64,000 nt of DNA from an uncultured Oscillibacter sp. GTDB taxonomy: Bacteria > Bacillota > Clostridia > Oscillospirales > Oscillospiraceae. The stretch lies in NCBI GenBank assembly GCA_910576865.1, contig CAJTKE010000012.1:1-64000 (forward strand), in the 5' to 3' direction. A program made the position numbers and the translations under genes. This document shows, in pieces, positions 1-7,130 of the stretch. The notes under the pieces were generated by a model, which worked only from the letters and a program-made list of their open reading frames with translations, was not told the origin of the DNA and did not search any database. Every line of letters begins with the position of its first letter. Position 1 is the first letter of the stretch.

Positions 1-203
1 CCCCTCCAGGATTCGTGTCGGGGCTAGCCTCTTCCCACATCAAGCCTGGAATTGGCCCCTTCCGCCCGTCGTCCGCATGTTCAATCTAGCAGTCTCCTGT
101 CCGTTTGTCCATAGGTTAGGTTCAGTTGTAATTTGTTTGATAAGCGCCATTACTTAAAAAGCGATATGTGAAAAATATTCGTAACAAAATATGGATTTTG
201 CCG
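1..203. other. Left-edge non-coding stretch
   Basis: I see no credible coding frame on either strand. A minus-strand frame near 20-80 is interrupted by stops and has no ribosome binding site. The first 120 bases are GC-rich and the last 80 AT-rich. It may be the end of a feature lying outside the window, such as a structured RNA or a decayed gene. Confidence 0.4.
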
Positions 204-1502
204 TCAGACCTCCCGTTCTTCCCCTCCTCCCCCGGCGGGGACGGCCTCTTCCTTGTTCAATATGTAACGCTGCCGGTCCTGAGCCAGCACGCCCCGGGCC
301 AGCAGCCTCTGCAGCAGCGGGCGGCATTGGCCCGGCCCGATGCCCAGCAGACGGGCCACGTCCTGCCGGTAGGCGAAGCCCTCTTTTTCCAGATAATCCC
401 GCAGAACGGCCTCCTGTTCCTCCGGCGGGACCACGCTGCCGGGAAGGTAATACCGGGCGCCCACCTGGGTCAGCTTCCCCCGTCCCACCAGCTGCTTGAG
501 CCGCTTGTAGGCCGCGGACCAGGAGACATTCAGCAGGGCGCAGACCTCATTCCGGGTGGTCCATCCCTTCTGCCGGACCTGGGAGAGGATCCGCCCCTCT
601 CCGCCGGAGCGCAGGGCGCAGTCCACCCGCAGGTCCCGGAGGGTGAGGTCGTCCAGTCCCGCCCGGACCAGCGCCGCCCGGGCCAGCTTGGAGAGGCGGG
701 TCCGGTCATAGGGCAGGCCGCTCCTGGGCGCGGTGAGGACGGGTCCTTCCCGGCCCTCCCGCTTTGCCAGCTCCTCCAGCGCCCGTCTGGCCCCGCCGGC
801 CAGGGGGACCTCCCGCCCGGGAAGGCGCAGCCGGTCCCCCTGGACCTGCTCCCAGGTCAGGGACACGATCTCGTCCAGCTGCAATCCGACCTGCCAGCTC
901 AGCCACAGGGCGATGCCGGCGGGGCTGGACCCCTCGGAGCGGAGGAGCTTCCAAAGGGCGAATTCGTCGATCCGGGGGGACGCCTCCCGGCGGATGCGTG
1001 TGGAGAGCTTTTTCTTCTCCAGATGCCCGGCGAAGTGGACGTTCAGCCCCGCCGCCTCCACGCCGGTGATCCGGGAGACATACTGCCAGTCGTGCTCCTC
1101 CAGTTGCCGGAGGATGAAGTCGTGGCGCAGGTCGATGAGCCGCACCCCGGTCTGTCCCTGTTTGTCCAGCGCCCCCCGGGCCAGCCGGGAGATGGACTGG
1201 GGCGTCAGGGGCTTGTGGTCCCGGTCCGAGAGGACCACCGCCTCCTGGCTCCGGTCCCGCCCGTCCCGCAGGGCCTGAAGCCAATCCGTCAGCTCCCGGC
1301 CGACAGGGACCCTCCGGTCCGGCAGCACCAGGCACTGGTCCAGGAAGTCCACCTGCGCCCAGGTGAGGCGCTGGATCTCATCCCGCAGCAGCCCCGCCTG
1401 CCAGGCCAGACGCAGCACGGCCCCGGCGGCGTTGCCGGGATTTTCCTCCAGCGCCCGCTCCATGGCGCTTCCGTCGGGGCGGTTGACGACGTACTCCTGC
1501 AT
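204..1502 (-). CDS. Tandem degenerate tyrosine-recombinase-like protein with two C-terminal winged helices
   Basis: The protein has 432 residues. Two tandem segments resemble the catalytic fold of tyrosine recombinases (about 20-170 and 175-300). In each, the motif that normally reads GLRxxE is changed (AGLLRDE at 36-42, VGLQLDE at 205-211), so the first catalytic Arg is lost. The box II motif HxLRH survives as IDLRH (124-128) in copy one and RDLRV (289-293) in copy two. The tyrosine position of copy one is Phe or Ala (near 157-158), and copy two has no tyrosine segment. The rest is two winged-helix-like repeats (about 303-352 and 362-416). I chose the ATG at 1502 because AAAGGGGAG lies five bases upstream; an earlier in-frame ATG at 1550 lacks a binding site. 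It is monocistronic. I infer a DNA-binding protein, perhaps a regulator, without strand-transfer activity. Automatic annotation as integrase would mislead. Confidence 0.75.
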   Translation of the reverse strand: MQEYVVNRPDGSAMERALEENPGNAAGAVLRLAWQAGLLRDEIQRLTWAQVDFLDQCLVLPDRRVPVGRELTDWLQALRDGRDRSQEAVVLSDRDHKPLTPQSISRLARGALDKQGQTGVRLIDLRHDFILRQLEEHDWQYVSRITGVEAAGLNVHFAGHLEKKKLSTRIRREASPRIDEFALWKLLRSEGSSPAGIALWLSWQVGLQLDEIVSLTWEQVQGDRLRLPGREVPLAGGARRALEELAKREGREGPVLTAPRSGLPYDRTRLSKLARAALVRAGLDDLTLRDLRVDCALRSGGEGRILSQVRQKGWTTRNEVCALLNVSWSAAYKRLKQLVGRGKLTQVGARYYLPGSVVPPEEQEAVLRDYLEKEGFAYRQDVARLLGIGPGQCRPLLQRLLARGVLAQDRQRYILNKEEAVPAGGGGEEREV

Positions 1503-1614
1503 AAAGCTCCCCTTTCCCCACATTCCAATTGTTACAACTGTCTGCATCAATCAAATGCTGCAAGGAAACCGCAAAACTTTCGCAATGCAATTCGCGCGGC
1601 GTTTTCATGTTTGC

Positions 1615-1643
1615 ATCATACGCCAAAAGTTGGTAGAAATCAA
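1615..1643 (-). promoter_or_regulatory. Promoter of the recombinase-like gene
   Basis: On the minus strand TTGATT (1643-1638) and TATGAT (1620-1615) are separated by 17 bases, a near-consensus sigma-A promoter. It leaves a leader of about 105 nt before the ATG at 1502. Confidence 0.65.
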
Positions 1644-1674
1644 GCGCTTTCCTCAGATTTGAGCCCCGGACATG

Positions 1675-1701
1675 AAAAACGGCCCGCCTCTGGCGGGCCG
1701 T
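1675..1701 (-). terminator. Rho-independent terminator of the FMN reductase gene
   Basis: A perfect 10-bp stem (ACGGCCCGCC with its complement, 1679-1701) closes a 3-base loop and is followed on the minus strand by five T. It lies 18 bases past the stop codon of the flavoprotein gene. Confidence 0.85.
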
Positions 1702-1719
1702 CCCCGACGCCGGGCGGCG

Positions 1720-2346
1720 TCAGCGTATGAAGTTCATCATGGGCCGCTGTGCCGCCTCCGGGGCGGGAATGTTCGACTCGTGGAGCACCTTGACCATCCA
1801 GGCCATGTCCCGGCCCAGCCGGGCGGCCACCGCCATGCCCTCCTCGTCCCGTTCCGCCTCGCCGGGGTCCGCCCCGTGGACCGCGCCCCAGTAGTCGGAG
1901 GTCATCAGAATCATCTCCATGGCGTCCATGGTCCCCAGCAGCTGCTGATAGGTCTCCATGCCCCCGCTCCGGCGCAGGGTGCAGAGGGCCCCGCCCACCT
2001 TGTGGTGGAGCTGGTTCACCCCGCAGCCCGCCGCCAGCATCAGGCGGTCCAGCACGCATTTCATGCCCCCGGCGATGCCCCCGTGATACACCGGGGAGGC
2101 CAGCAGGATGCCGTCCGCCTCGATGCAGGCCGCGATGATCTCGTTGACCCCGTCGTCCTTTTGGACGCAGCGGAGGCTCCCGGTGTTCAGGCAGTGGTAG
2201 CAGGCCATGCAGGGCCGGACCCTGGCGCCGGGCTGAAAGACCTGGAACTCCACGCCGGCGGCTTCGATCTCCCGGCCCGCGGCCTCCAGGACCAGGGCGG
2301 TGTTTCCGTTCTTCCGGGGGCTTCCGTTGATGGCGACGATTTTCAT
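1720..2346 (-). CDS. NADPH-dependent FMN reductase / iron-sulfur flavoprotein-like protein
   Basis: This 208-residue flavodoxin-fold protein begins MKIVAINGSPRKNGNT, the FMN-phosphate loop of the NADPH-dependent FMN reductase family. Cysteines 46, 49, 52 and 60 follow, as in the C-x2-C-x2-C segment of iron-sulfur flavoproteins. The later ASPVYHGGI segment is the second flavin-binding loop. It probably reduces flavin or quinone-like substrates in the cytosol; the substrate cannot be told. The ATG at 2346 is preceded by GGAGGGAG with eight bases of spacing, so I reject an upstream in-frame start at 2406. It is a single gene with its own promoter and terminator, divergent from thiI. Confidence 0.85.
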   Translation of the reverse strand: MKIVAINGSPRKNGNTALVLEAAGREIEAAGVEFQVFQPGARVRPCMACYHCLNTGSLRCVQKDDGVNEIIAACIEADGILLASPVYHGGIAGGMKCVLDRLMLAAGCGVNQLHHKVGGALCTLRRSGGMETYQQLLGTMDAMEMILMTSDYWGAVHGADPGEAERDEEGMAVAARLGRDMAWMVKVLHESNIPAPEAAQRPMMNFIR

Positions 2347-2377
2347 AAGGGCTCCCTCCTTCCATTTCATCAAAACG

Positions 2378-2406
2378 ATTATATCCGACCCCGGCTGGAA
2401 TTGCAA
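2378..2406 (-). promoter_or_regulatory. Promoter of the FMN reductase gene
   Basis: TTGCAA (2406-2401) and TATAAT (2383-2378) on the minus strand are 17 bases apart. The start codon is 32 bases downstream of the -10 box. Confidence 0.7.
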
Positions 2407-2424
2407 GAATTTCGCAATCCCCCC

Positions 2425-2453
2425 TTTTTCTTCCGCCCAAAGTGCGCTATAAT
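2425..2453 (+). promoter_or_regulatory. Probable thiI promoter
   Basis: A perfect TATAAT at 2448-2453 lies 37 bases before the thiI start. The sequence 17 bases upstream (TTTTTC) is a poor -35, so this call rests on the -10 box. Confidence 0.45.
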
Positions 2454-2490
2454 AACACCCGTAAATTCAAACCTACGGAGGATAACTCTC

Positions 2491-3669
2491 ATGCGCCAAA
2501 ACGAAATGTTCCTGCTCAAGCTGGGCGAGGTGGTCCTGAAGGGCCTGAACCGCCGCTCCTTCGAGGACCGGCTGGTGGCCAACGTGGCCCGCCGCCTGAA
2601 GTCCTGCGGCAGCTTCCAGGTCTACATCCGCCAGAGCACCATCTACGCCGAGCCCGTCACGGACCACTGCGACATGGAGGCGGCCTGGGCCGCCGCCCGG
2701 CAGGTCTTCGGCGTGGTGTCCGTCGCCCGGGCCGTGCCCTGTGAGAAGACGGTGGAGGCCATCGTCGAAACCGCCAGGGACTACCTGGCCGACGCCTTCG
2801 CCTCCGCCAAGAGCTTCAAGGTGGAGAGCAAGCGGGCGGATAAGAACTACCCCCTGAACTCCATCCAGGTCTCCCAGGCCGTGGGCGGCGAGCTGGCGGA
2901 GGCCTTCCCCCACGTGACGGTGGACGTCCACGACCCGGACCTGACGGTTCACGTGGAGATCCGGGAGAAGCATGCCTATGTCCACGCCCCCGCGGTTCCC
3001 GGGGCGGGGGGCCTCCCCGTGGGCATGGGGGGCCACGCCGTCAGCCTCCTCTCCGGCGGCCTGGACAGCCCCGTGTCCTCCTGGATGATGGCCCGCCGGG
3101 GGGTGGAGCTGGAGATGGTCCACTTCGTCTCCCCGCCCTATACCTCTCAGCAGGCCCAGGACAAGGTCCTGGAGCTGGCCCGCCTGCTGACGGCGTACTG
3201 CGGCCGCCTCCGGGTCCACATCGTCCCCTTCACGGAGATTCAGGAGGAGATTCGGAAGAACTGCCCCGAGGAGTACTTCACCCTCATCATGCGCCGCTTC
3301 ATGATGCGCCTGGCCCAGGCCATCGCCAAACGGGCGGGGGCCAAGGCCCTCATCACCGGCGAGTCCCTGGGCCAGGTGGCCAGCCAGACCATGATGGCCC
3401 TGGGCGTCACGGACGACGTGACGGAGATGCCGGTCCTCCGGCCCCTCATCGGCATGGACAAGGTGGAGATCATCCGGATGTCCCGGGAGATCGGGACCTA
3501 CGACACCTCCATCCTGCCCTATGAGGACTGCTGCACCGTCTTCACCCCCCGTCACCCAGCCACGAGGCCCAAGGTGGAGGACGTCCGGGCGGCGGAGTCC
3601 AAGCTGGATGTGGATGGGCTCATGGCCCGAGCCCTGGAGGGGGAGGAGTGGATCTGGGTCAAGCCTTGA
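2491..3669 (+). CDS. thiI: tRNA 4-thiouridine synthase ThiI
   Basis: ThiI adenylates U8 of tRNA and receives sulfur to make 4-thiouridine; in many bacteria it also supplies sulfur for thiazole synthesis. The 392-residue protein has the N-terminal ferredoxin-like region and THUMP domain (about 1-165) and an adenylating domain with the PP-loop SGGLDSP at 188-194. It ends without the C-terminal rhodanese domain of enterobacterial ThiI, which is the usual Firmicutes form. The ATG at 2491 follows CGGAGGATAACTCTC. No cysteine desulfurase gene is adjacent in this window. It is divergent from the FMN reductase gene and followed by a 450-bp non-coding gap. Confidence 0.95.
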   Translation: MRQNEMFLLKLGEVVLKGLNRRSFEDRLVANVARRLKSCGSFQVYIRQSTIYAEPVTDHCDMEAAWAAARQVFGVVSVARAVPCEKTVEAIVETARDYLADAFASAKSFKVESKRADKNYPLNSIQVSQAVGGELAEAFPHVTVDVHDPDLTVHVEIREKHAYVHAPAVPGAGGLPVGMGGHAVSLLSGGLDSPVSSWMMARRGVELEMVHFVSPPYTSQQAQDKVLELARLLTAYCGRLRVHIVPFTEIQEEIRKNCPEEYFTLIMRRFMMRLAQAIAKRAGAKALITGESLGQVASQTMMALGVTDDVTEMPVLRPLIGMDKVEIIRMSREIGTYDTSILPYEDCCTVFTPRHPATRPKVEDVRAAESKLDVDGLMARALEGEEWIWVKP

Positions 3670-3703
3670 CCGGGTGCGCGCCCTTGCGGGCGCGGCTGGG
3701 GTA

Positions 3704-3800
3704 CGGACGGTTTGATACGCAAGTCTTCCGCCCGCAGCGTGGTGCGAGCGGGGGTTTTGGTGGTTGTCGCATGGACTCTCTCCTCTTTCCGCTACCGCTG
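3704..3800 (+). repeat. Interspersed intergenic repeat, copy 1
   Basis: The 450-bp gap between thiI and cinA holds a segment that recurs at 10630-10730. Shared blocks are TTGATACGCA, GTGCGAGCGGGGGTTT and TCCTCTTTCCGCT, in the same order and nearly the same spacing. A short CCCGC/GCGGG stem sits in the middle. No transposase or terminal inverted repeats are seen. The gap start (3670-3700) has a GC-rich hairpin without a T-tract. Confidence 0.75.
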
Positions 3801-3826
3801 ATTTGGTGGTTGGGGAAAGCGATACA

Positions 3827-4012
3827 TCAAAACTCGTCCAGCAGTTGCGCCATGAGCTGTGCGCCGAAGCGGACGCCGGTGTGAAATGCGGCGTCCCGCT
3901 GTTCCAGAGCAAGGACTTGGATTTCATGCTGGAAAATTTCAGCTGTCTTTGGCTCCAGCACGTGCAGCTGGCGCAGGATGTGCTCCTCCGCAACCGTGTA
4001 AGGCGCTTCCAT
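3827..4012 (-). pseudogene. Short unrecognised frame, possible remnant of a DUF6809-like gene
   Basis: A 61-codon minus-strand frame (MEAPYTVAEE... to ...MAQLLDEF) has a protein-like composition and an amphipathic C-terminus, FHTGVRFGAQLMAQLL. This resembles the C-terminal helix of small uncharacterised clostridial proteins of the DUF6809 type. No Shine-Dalgarno sequence precedes the ATG and the frame lies in a repeat-containing gap. A decayed gene end is more likely than a functional gene. The family assignment is from memory of the motif and is weak. Confidence 0.35.
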
Positions 4013-4119
4013 GGGGGACTTGCCCCGCAGGGCGATACTTCCTTTTCTCTTTTGGACCGTGCACGGCCCGTCAGGGCCGGAAAACCCTCCCCTTTTCAGG
4101 GGGAAAAAGGAGAATTCCT

Positions 4120-5382
4120 ATGTCCCACACCGCCGAACTCATCGCCGTAGGCACCGAGCTGCTCCTCGGCAACATCGCCAACACCAACGCCCAGGTATTG
4201 AGCCAGAGCCTCTCCGCCCTGGGCGTCAACGTCTTCTGGCACACCGTGGTAGGCGACAACCCCAAGCGTCTCAAGGAAGCCCTGAACATCGCCCGGAAGC
4301 GGGCCGACATCCTCATCACCACCGGCGGCCTGGGCCCCACCTACGACGACCTCACCAAGCAGACCATCTGCGCCGCCTTCGGAAAGCCCCTGGTTCTCCA
4401 CCCCGACATCCTGGAGGACATCCGGGCCTTCTACGAGTCCGCCCTCCACGTGCCCATGCCGGAGAACAATACCCAGCAGGCCCAGCTCCCGGAGGGCTGC
4501 GCCGTCTTCGACAACCCCGTGGGCACCGCCCCCGGCTGCGCCTTCCAGTGTGACGGCGTCCACGTCCTCATGCTCCCGGGGCCTCCCCACGAGATGGAGA
4601 CCATGCTCCGCCGCCACGTGGAGCCCTACCTCCGCCGCCTCTCCCACGAGGTCATCGTCTCCCGGGACATCATGACCTTCGGCATGGGGGAGAGCTCCAT
4701 TGACCAGCTTCTCCACGAAAAGATGGCCCGCATGACCAATCCCACCCTGGCCACCTACGCCAAGCCCTGCGAGGTCCGCCTCCGGGCCACGGCGAAGGCC
4801 GCCACGGAGGACGAAGCCCGGGCCATGCTGAATCCCGTCCGGGACATGGTCTGTGAAACCCTGGGGGATATTGTCTACAGCGGGGACGGCGGCGACTTGG
4901 CGGACTGCTGCCACGGGCATCTGATCCGCCGGGGAATGACCCTGGCCACCGCCGAGAGCTGCACCGGCGGATTGGTCGCCCAGCGGCTCACCGCCATTCC
5001 GGGGGCCTCCGGCGTCTACCGGGGCGGCGTGGTCAGCTACTGGACCAGCGTCAAGGCGGACGTCCTCCATGTCCCCCAGGACCTCCTGGACAAGTACGGC
5101 CCCGTCTCGGCGGAGTGCGCCCGGGCCATGGCGGAGGGGGTCCGGAGGATCACCGGCGCGGACCTGGGCGTCTCCGTCACCGGCGCGGCGGGCCCGGACC
5201 CGGACGAGCGGGGCGTCCCCGTGGGCATCGTGTACATCGGCCTGGCGACTTCCGGCGGAACCTTCTGCCGCCCCCTGGACTTCGGCCGCCGCCGCCGGGA
5301 CCGCATCCAGGGCCTTGCCGCCAACCACGCCTTCGACGTGGTCCGCCGGTATCTCCAGGGCCTGCCGGTGGAGCGGATCTGA
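4120..5382 (+). CDS. cinA: CinA family protein (MoCF-like domain plus nicotinamide-nucleotide amidase)
   Basis: The 420-residue protein has the two-domain CinA layout. Residues 1-170 form the molybdopterin-binding-like (COG1058) domain, starting AELIAVGTELLLGNIANTNA. Residues about 265-415 form the nicotinamide-nucleotide amidohydrolase domain, with ATAESCTGGLVAQRL and SVTGAAGPDPDERGVPVG. Family members salvage the pyridine nucleotide by-product NMN; full-length forms may also act as ADP-ribose pyrophosphatases. The ATG at 4120 has AAAAAGGAGA upstream; longer in-frame starts do not. In many Firmicutes cinA lies beside recA; recA is not in this window. Confidence 0.93.
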   Translation: MSHTAELIAVGTELLLGNIANTNAQVLSQSLSALGVNVFWHTVVGDNPKRLKEALNIARKRADILITTGGLGPTYDDLTKQTICAAFGKPLVLHPDILEDIRAFYESALHVPMPENNTQQAQLPEGCAVFDNPVGTAPGCAFQCDGVHVLMLPGPPHEMETMLRRHVEPYLRRLSHEVIVSRDIMTFGMGESSIDQLLHEKMARMTNPTLATYAKPCEVRLRATAKAATEDEARAMLNPVRDMVCETLGDIVYSGDGGDLADCCHGHLIRRGMTLATAESCTGGLVAQRLTAIPGASGVYRGGVVSYWTSVKADVLHVPQDLLDKYGPVSAECARAMAEGVRRITGADLGVSVTGAAGPDPDERGVPVGIVYIGLATSGGTFCRPLDFGRRRRDRIQGLAANHAFDVVRRYLQGLPVERI

Positions 5383-5400
5383 GGGCCCCCCATTTTCCCC

Positions 5401-5429
5401 TTGCGTTTCCCCTGAAAAGCTGATATACT
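5401..5429 (+). promoter_or_regulatory. Promoter of the PIN-like protein gene
   Basis: TTGCGT (5401-5406) and TATACT (5424-5429) are exactly 17 bases apart, just after the cinA stop codon. The leader is about 53 nt. Confidence 0.65.
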
Positions 5430-5488
5430 GGGCCTCTGTGGACGCACGCGCCGGTTCGGGCGCGAATATGATACAAAGGAACGGACTC

Positions 5489-6076
5489 ATGAAAACGATC
5501 TTTCTCGTGGACGGAGACAACAACATCGGCACCGGCCTGACGGGCGTCGACATGCTCTCGGAGCAGGATACCGTCCTCATCTTCTATCAGAAGGAAAAGG
5601 GCCTGGCCCTCACCAAGCTGAAAAAGCTCTGCGCCGGAACGGCGGCGGACGTGCAGTATATCGAGAGCGTCCGGGGCGGCAAGAACTCCATCGACTTCCA
5701 GATCATCACGGAGCTGGGCGTTCTGGTGGGCAAGCGGGAGGCGGACTACGCCTACGTCATCAGCCAGGACAAGGGCTACGCCGCCTCCATCGACGCCCTC
5801 CAGACCCGGTACGCCGGGGCTTTCCAGGAGGTGGCCCTCCGCCCCTCCATCGAGAGCTGCCTCCACCTGCCCTTCATCCTCCGGGCGGCGGACCGCCAGG
5901 AGCTGTGCAACGCCCTGGTGAAGGAGTACGGCTCCGCCCAGGGCTGCGCCCTGTACAACCACCTCAAGCGGATCTTCCAGCTCCCCGAGCCGGAGCAGGA
6001 GAAGCCGGCGAAACCCGTCCGCCCCCGCCGGGGCGGGCGCCGCAAGAAGCCCGCCGCCCAGGATACAGAGGAATAA
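5489..6076 (+). CDS. PIN-like domain protein, putative RNase
   Basis: The 195-residue protein opens with MKTIFLVDGDNN, and acidic residues D8, D10, D69 and D94 (in VISQDKGY) are spaced as in PIN/NYN-fold nucleases. Such proteins cleave RNA with a metal ion held by clustered aspartates. The last 30 residues are basic and proline-rich (KPVRPRRGGRRKK), fitting nucleic-acid contact. The ATG at 5489 follows AAAGGAACGGACTC. It has its own promoter and terminator, so it is monocistronic. No antitoxin-like partner lies alongside, so a toxin role is not supported. The target is unknown. Confidence 0.7.
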   Translation: MKTIFLVDGDNNIGTGLTGVDMLSEQDTVLIFYQKEKGLALTKLKKLCAGTAADVQYIESVRGGKNSIDFQIITELGVLVGKREADYAYVISQDKGYAASIDALQTRYAGAFQEVALRPSIESCLHLPFILRAADRQELCNALVKEYGSAQGCALYNHLKRIFQLPEPEQEKPAKPVRPRRGGRRKKPAAQDTEE

Positions 6077-6098
6077 GCGCTTGGCTTCAAGCGCCGGA

Positions 6099-6124
6099 AC
6101 GCCGCCCGCGGGGCGGCGTTTTTT
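6099..6124 (+). terminator. Rho-independent terminator after the PIN-like gene
   Basis: ACGCCGCCC and its complement (6099-6119) form a 9-bp stem with a 3-base loop, followed by TTTTT. Confidence 0.9.
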
Positions 6125-6177
6125 CTCCCCGCCGTTCCGGCCGATCCGGCTTCGTTCGACAGAATTCGACAAATTCC

Positions 6178-6206
6178 TTGTGTTTCTTCCCGGTTTTTGA
6201 TATGAT
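6178..6206 (+). promoter_or_regulatory. Promoter of the kinase-like/DUF1576 unit
   Basis: TTGTGT (6178-6183) and TATGAT (6201-6206) are 17 bases apart. Just upstream, TTCGACA occurs twice (about 6155-6171) as a direct repeat that could be a regulator site. The leader to 6326 is about 113 nt. Confidence 0.6.
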
Positions 6207-6325
6207 ATTACCGGGAGTGACAGTCTTTTCCTGGGCTTGGACCGCCTCTTCCCGCAGATGCTAACCCAGACGCTTCCAGTGGGAGGGGACCCTCTCCGGG
6301 AGTTTCGCCGGAAAGGAGTCATCCC

Positions 6326-7117
6326 ATGGACCTGGACCTCTCTCTGCTGCCCCAGGCCGCCGCGCAGATGCGGGGGGCCTTGAGCAGCCTCTACTTCGCC
6401 GCCGCCCGGCTGGCGCCCGCCGCCGAGCGGGAGCGGGATCCGGAGCTGGACGCCAAGGCCGCTCTGGTGGATCAGAGCTACTACCGCCTGCTCCGGCTGG
6501 TGAACGACCTCTCCGCCGTCCGCTATCTGGACGAGGCCCCGCTGCCTCTGCGGGACCGGGACATCGTGGACTTCGTGGCGGAGCTGTTCGCCAAAGCCGC
6601 CTCCCTGGCCCCCCTCCGGGGACTGGAGACCCGGCTGGTCTGCGCCGCGGACCACCACATCTGCGCCTTCTGCCCCGACGCGCTGGAGCAGCTGCTGTAC
6701 CAGCTGCTGTCCAACGCCTTCAAATTCACCCCCGCCGGGGGCCTCGTCACCGTGGAGCTGCGGCTGTCCGGGGGGCGGGTTCTCCTCTCCGTGGAGGACA
6801 CCGGCCCCGGCATCGACCCGGACCGGCTGGAGGCCCTGTTCGACAGCTATCACCAGGCGGAGCGCCCCGCCCCGCCGCCCCAGGGCCTGGGCCTGGGCCT
6901 GGCCCTGTGCCGGGGCATCGCCCGGGGCCACGGGGGACTGCTGACGGCGGAGTCCCGCCAGGGGAAGGGGAGCCGCTTCACCTTCTCCATGCCGGACCGT
7001 CTCTGCGGAGACACGCTGTCCGACCGCCGCTTCGACTACAGCGGCGGCTTCAACCACGCGCTGATGGCCCTGTCGGACGCCATGCCGCCGGAGGCCTTCG
7101 TGATCCGCAGCCACTGA
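6326..7117 (+). CDS. Histidine-kinase-like ATPase lacking the phospho-acceptor histidine
   Basis: The 263-residue soluble protein ends in a HATPase_c domain: N box LLYQLLSNAFKFTP (123-136), G1 box VEDTGPGID (156-164) and G2 box GLGLGLALC (187-195). The helical region before it (12-65) aligns with a dimerisation/H-box segment, but the place of the His is Ala13 (AQMRGALSSL) and no other His sits in that helix. There is no sensor, PAS or membrane segment. The C-terminal 38 residues extend past the ATPase fold. It may be an ATP-binding adaptor, or a kinase for another residue. The ATG at 6326 has GAAAGGAG upstream. The DUF1576 gene starts 13 bases after its stop, so the two are probably co-translated. 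No response regulator lies nearby. Confidence 0.75.
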   Translation: MDLDLSLLPQAAAQMRGALSSLYFAAARLAPAAERERDPELDAKAALVDQSYYRLLRLVNDLSAVRYLDEAPLPLRDRDIVDFVAELFAKAASLAPLRGLETRLVCAADHHICAFCPDALEQLLYQLLSNAFKFTPAGGLVTVELRLSGGRVLLSVEDTGPGIDPDRLEALFDSYHQAERPAPPPQGLGLGLALCRGIARGHGGLLTAESRQGKGSRFTFSMPDRLCGDTLSDRRFDYSGGFNHALMALSDAMPPEAFVIRSH

Positions 7118-7130
7118 GGGAGGGACGGCC

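Noticed and set aside
204..1502. Active phage or conjugative-element integrase
   Set aside because: Catalytic residues are missing in both recombinase-like repeats, and no attachment site, excisionase or mobile-element genes lie nearby.
1378..1608. Leaderless 76-codon frame starting at the predicted transcription start of the recombinase-like gene
   Set aside because: It has no ribosome binding site, and after the first 40 codons it is only the out-of-frame shadow of the real gene. No family is recognised.
5489..6076. Toxin of a toxin-antitoxin pair (PIN-like)
   Set aside because: It is monocistronic with its own promoter and terminator. No small antitoxin gene adjoins it, and it is larger than VapC-type toxins.
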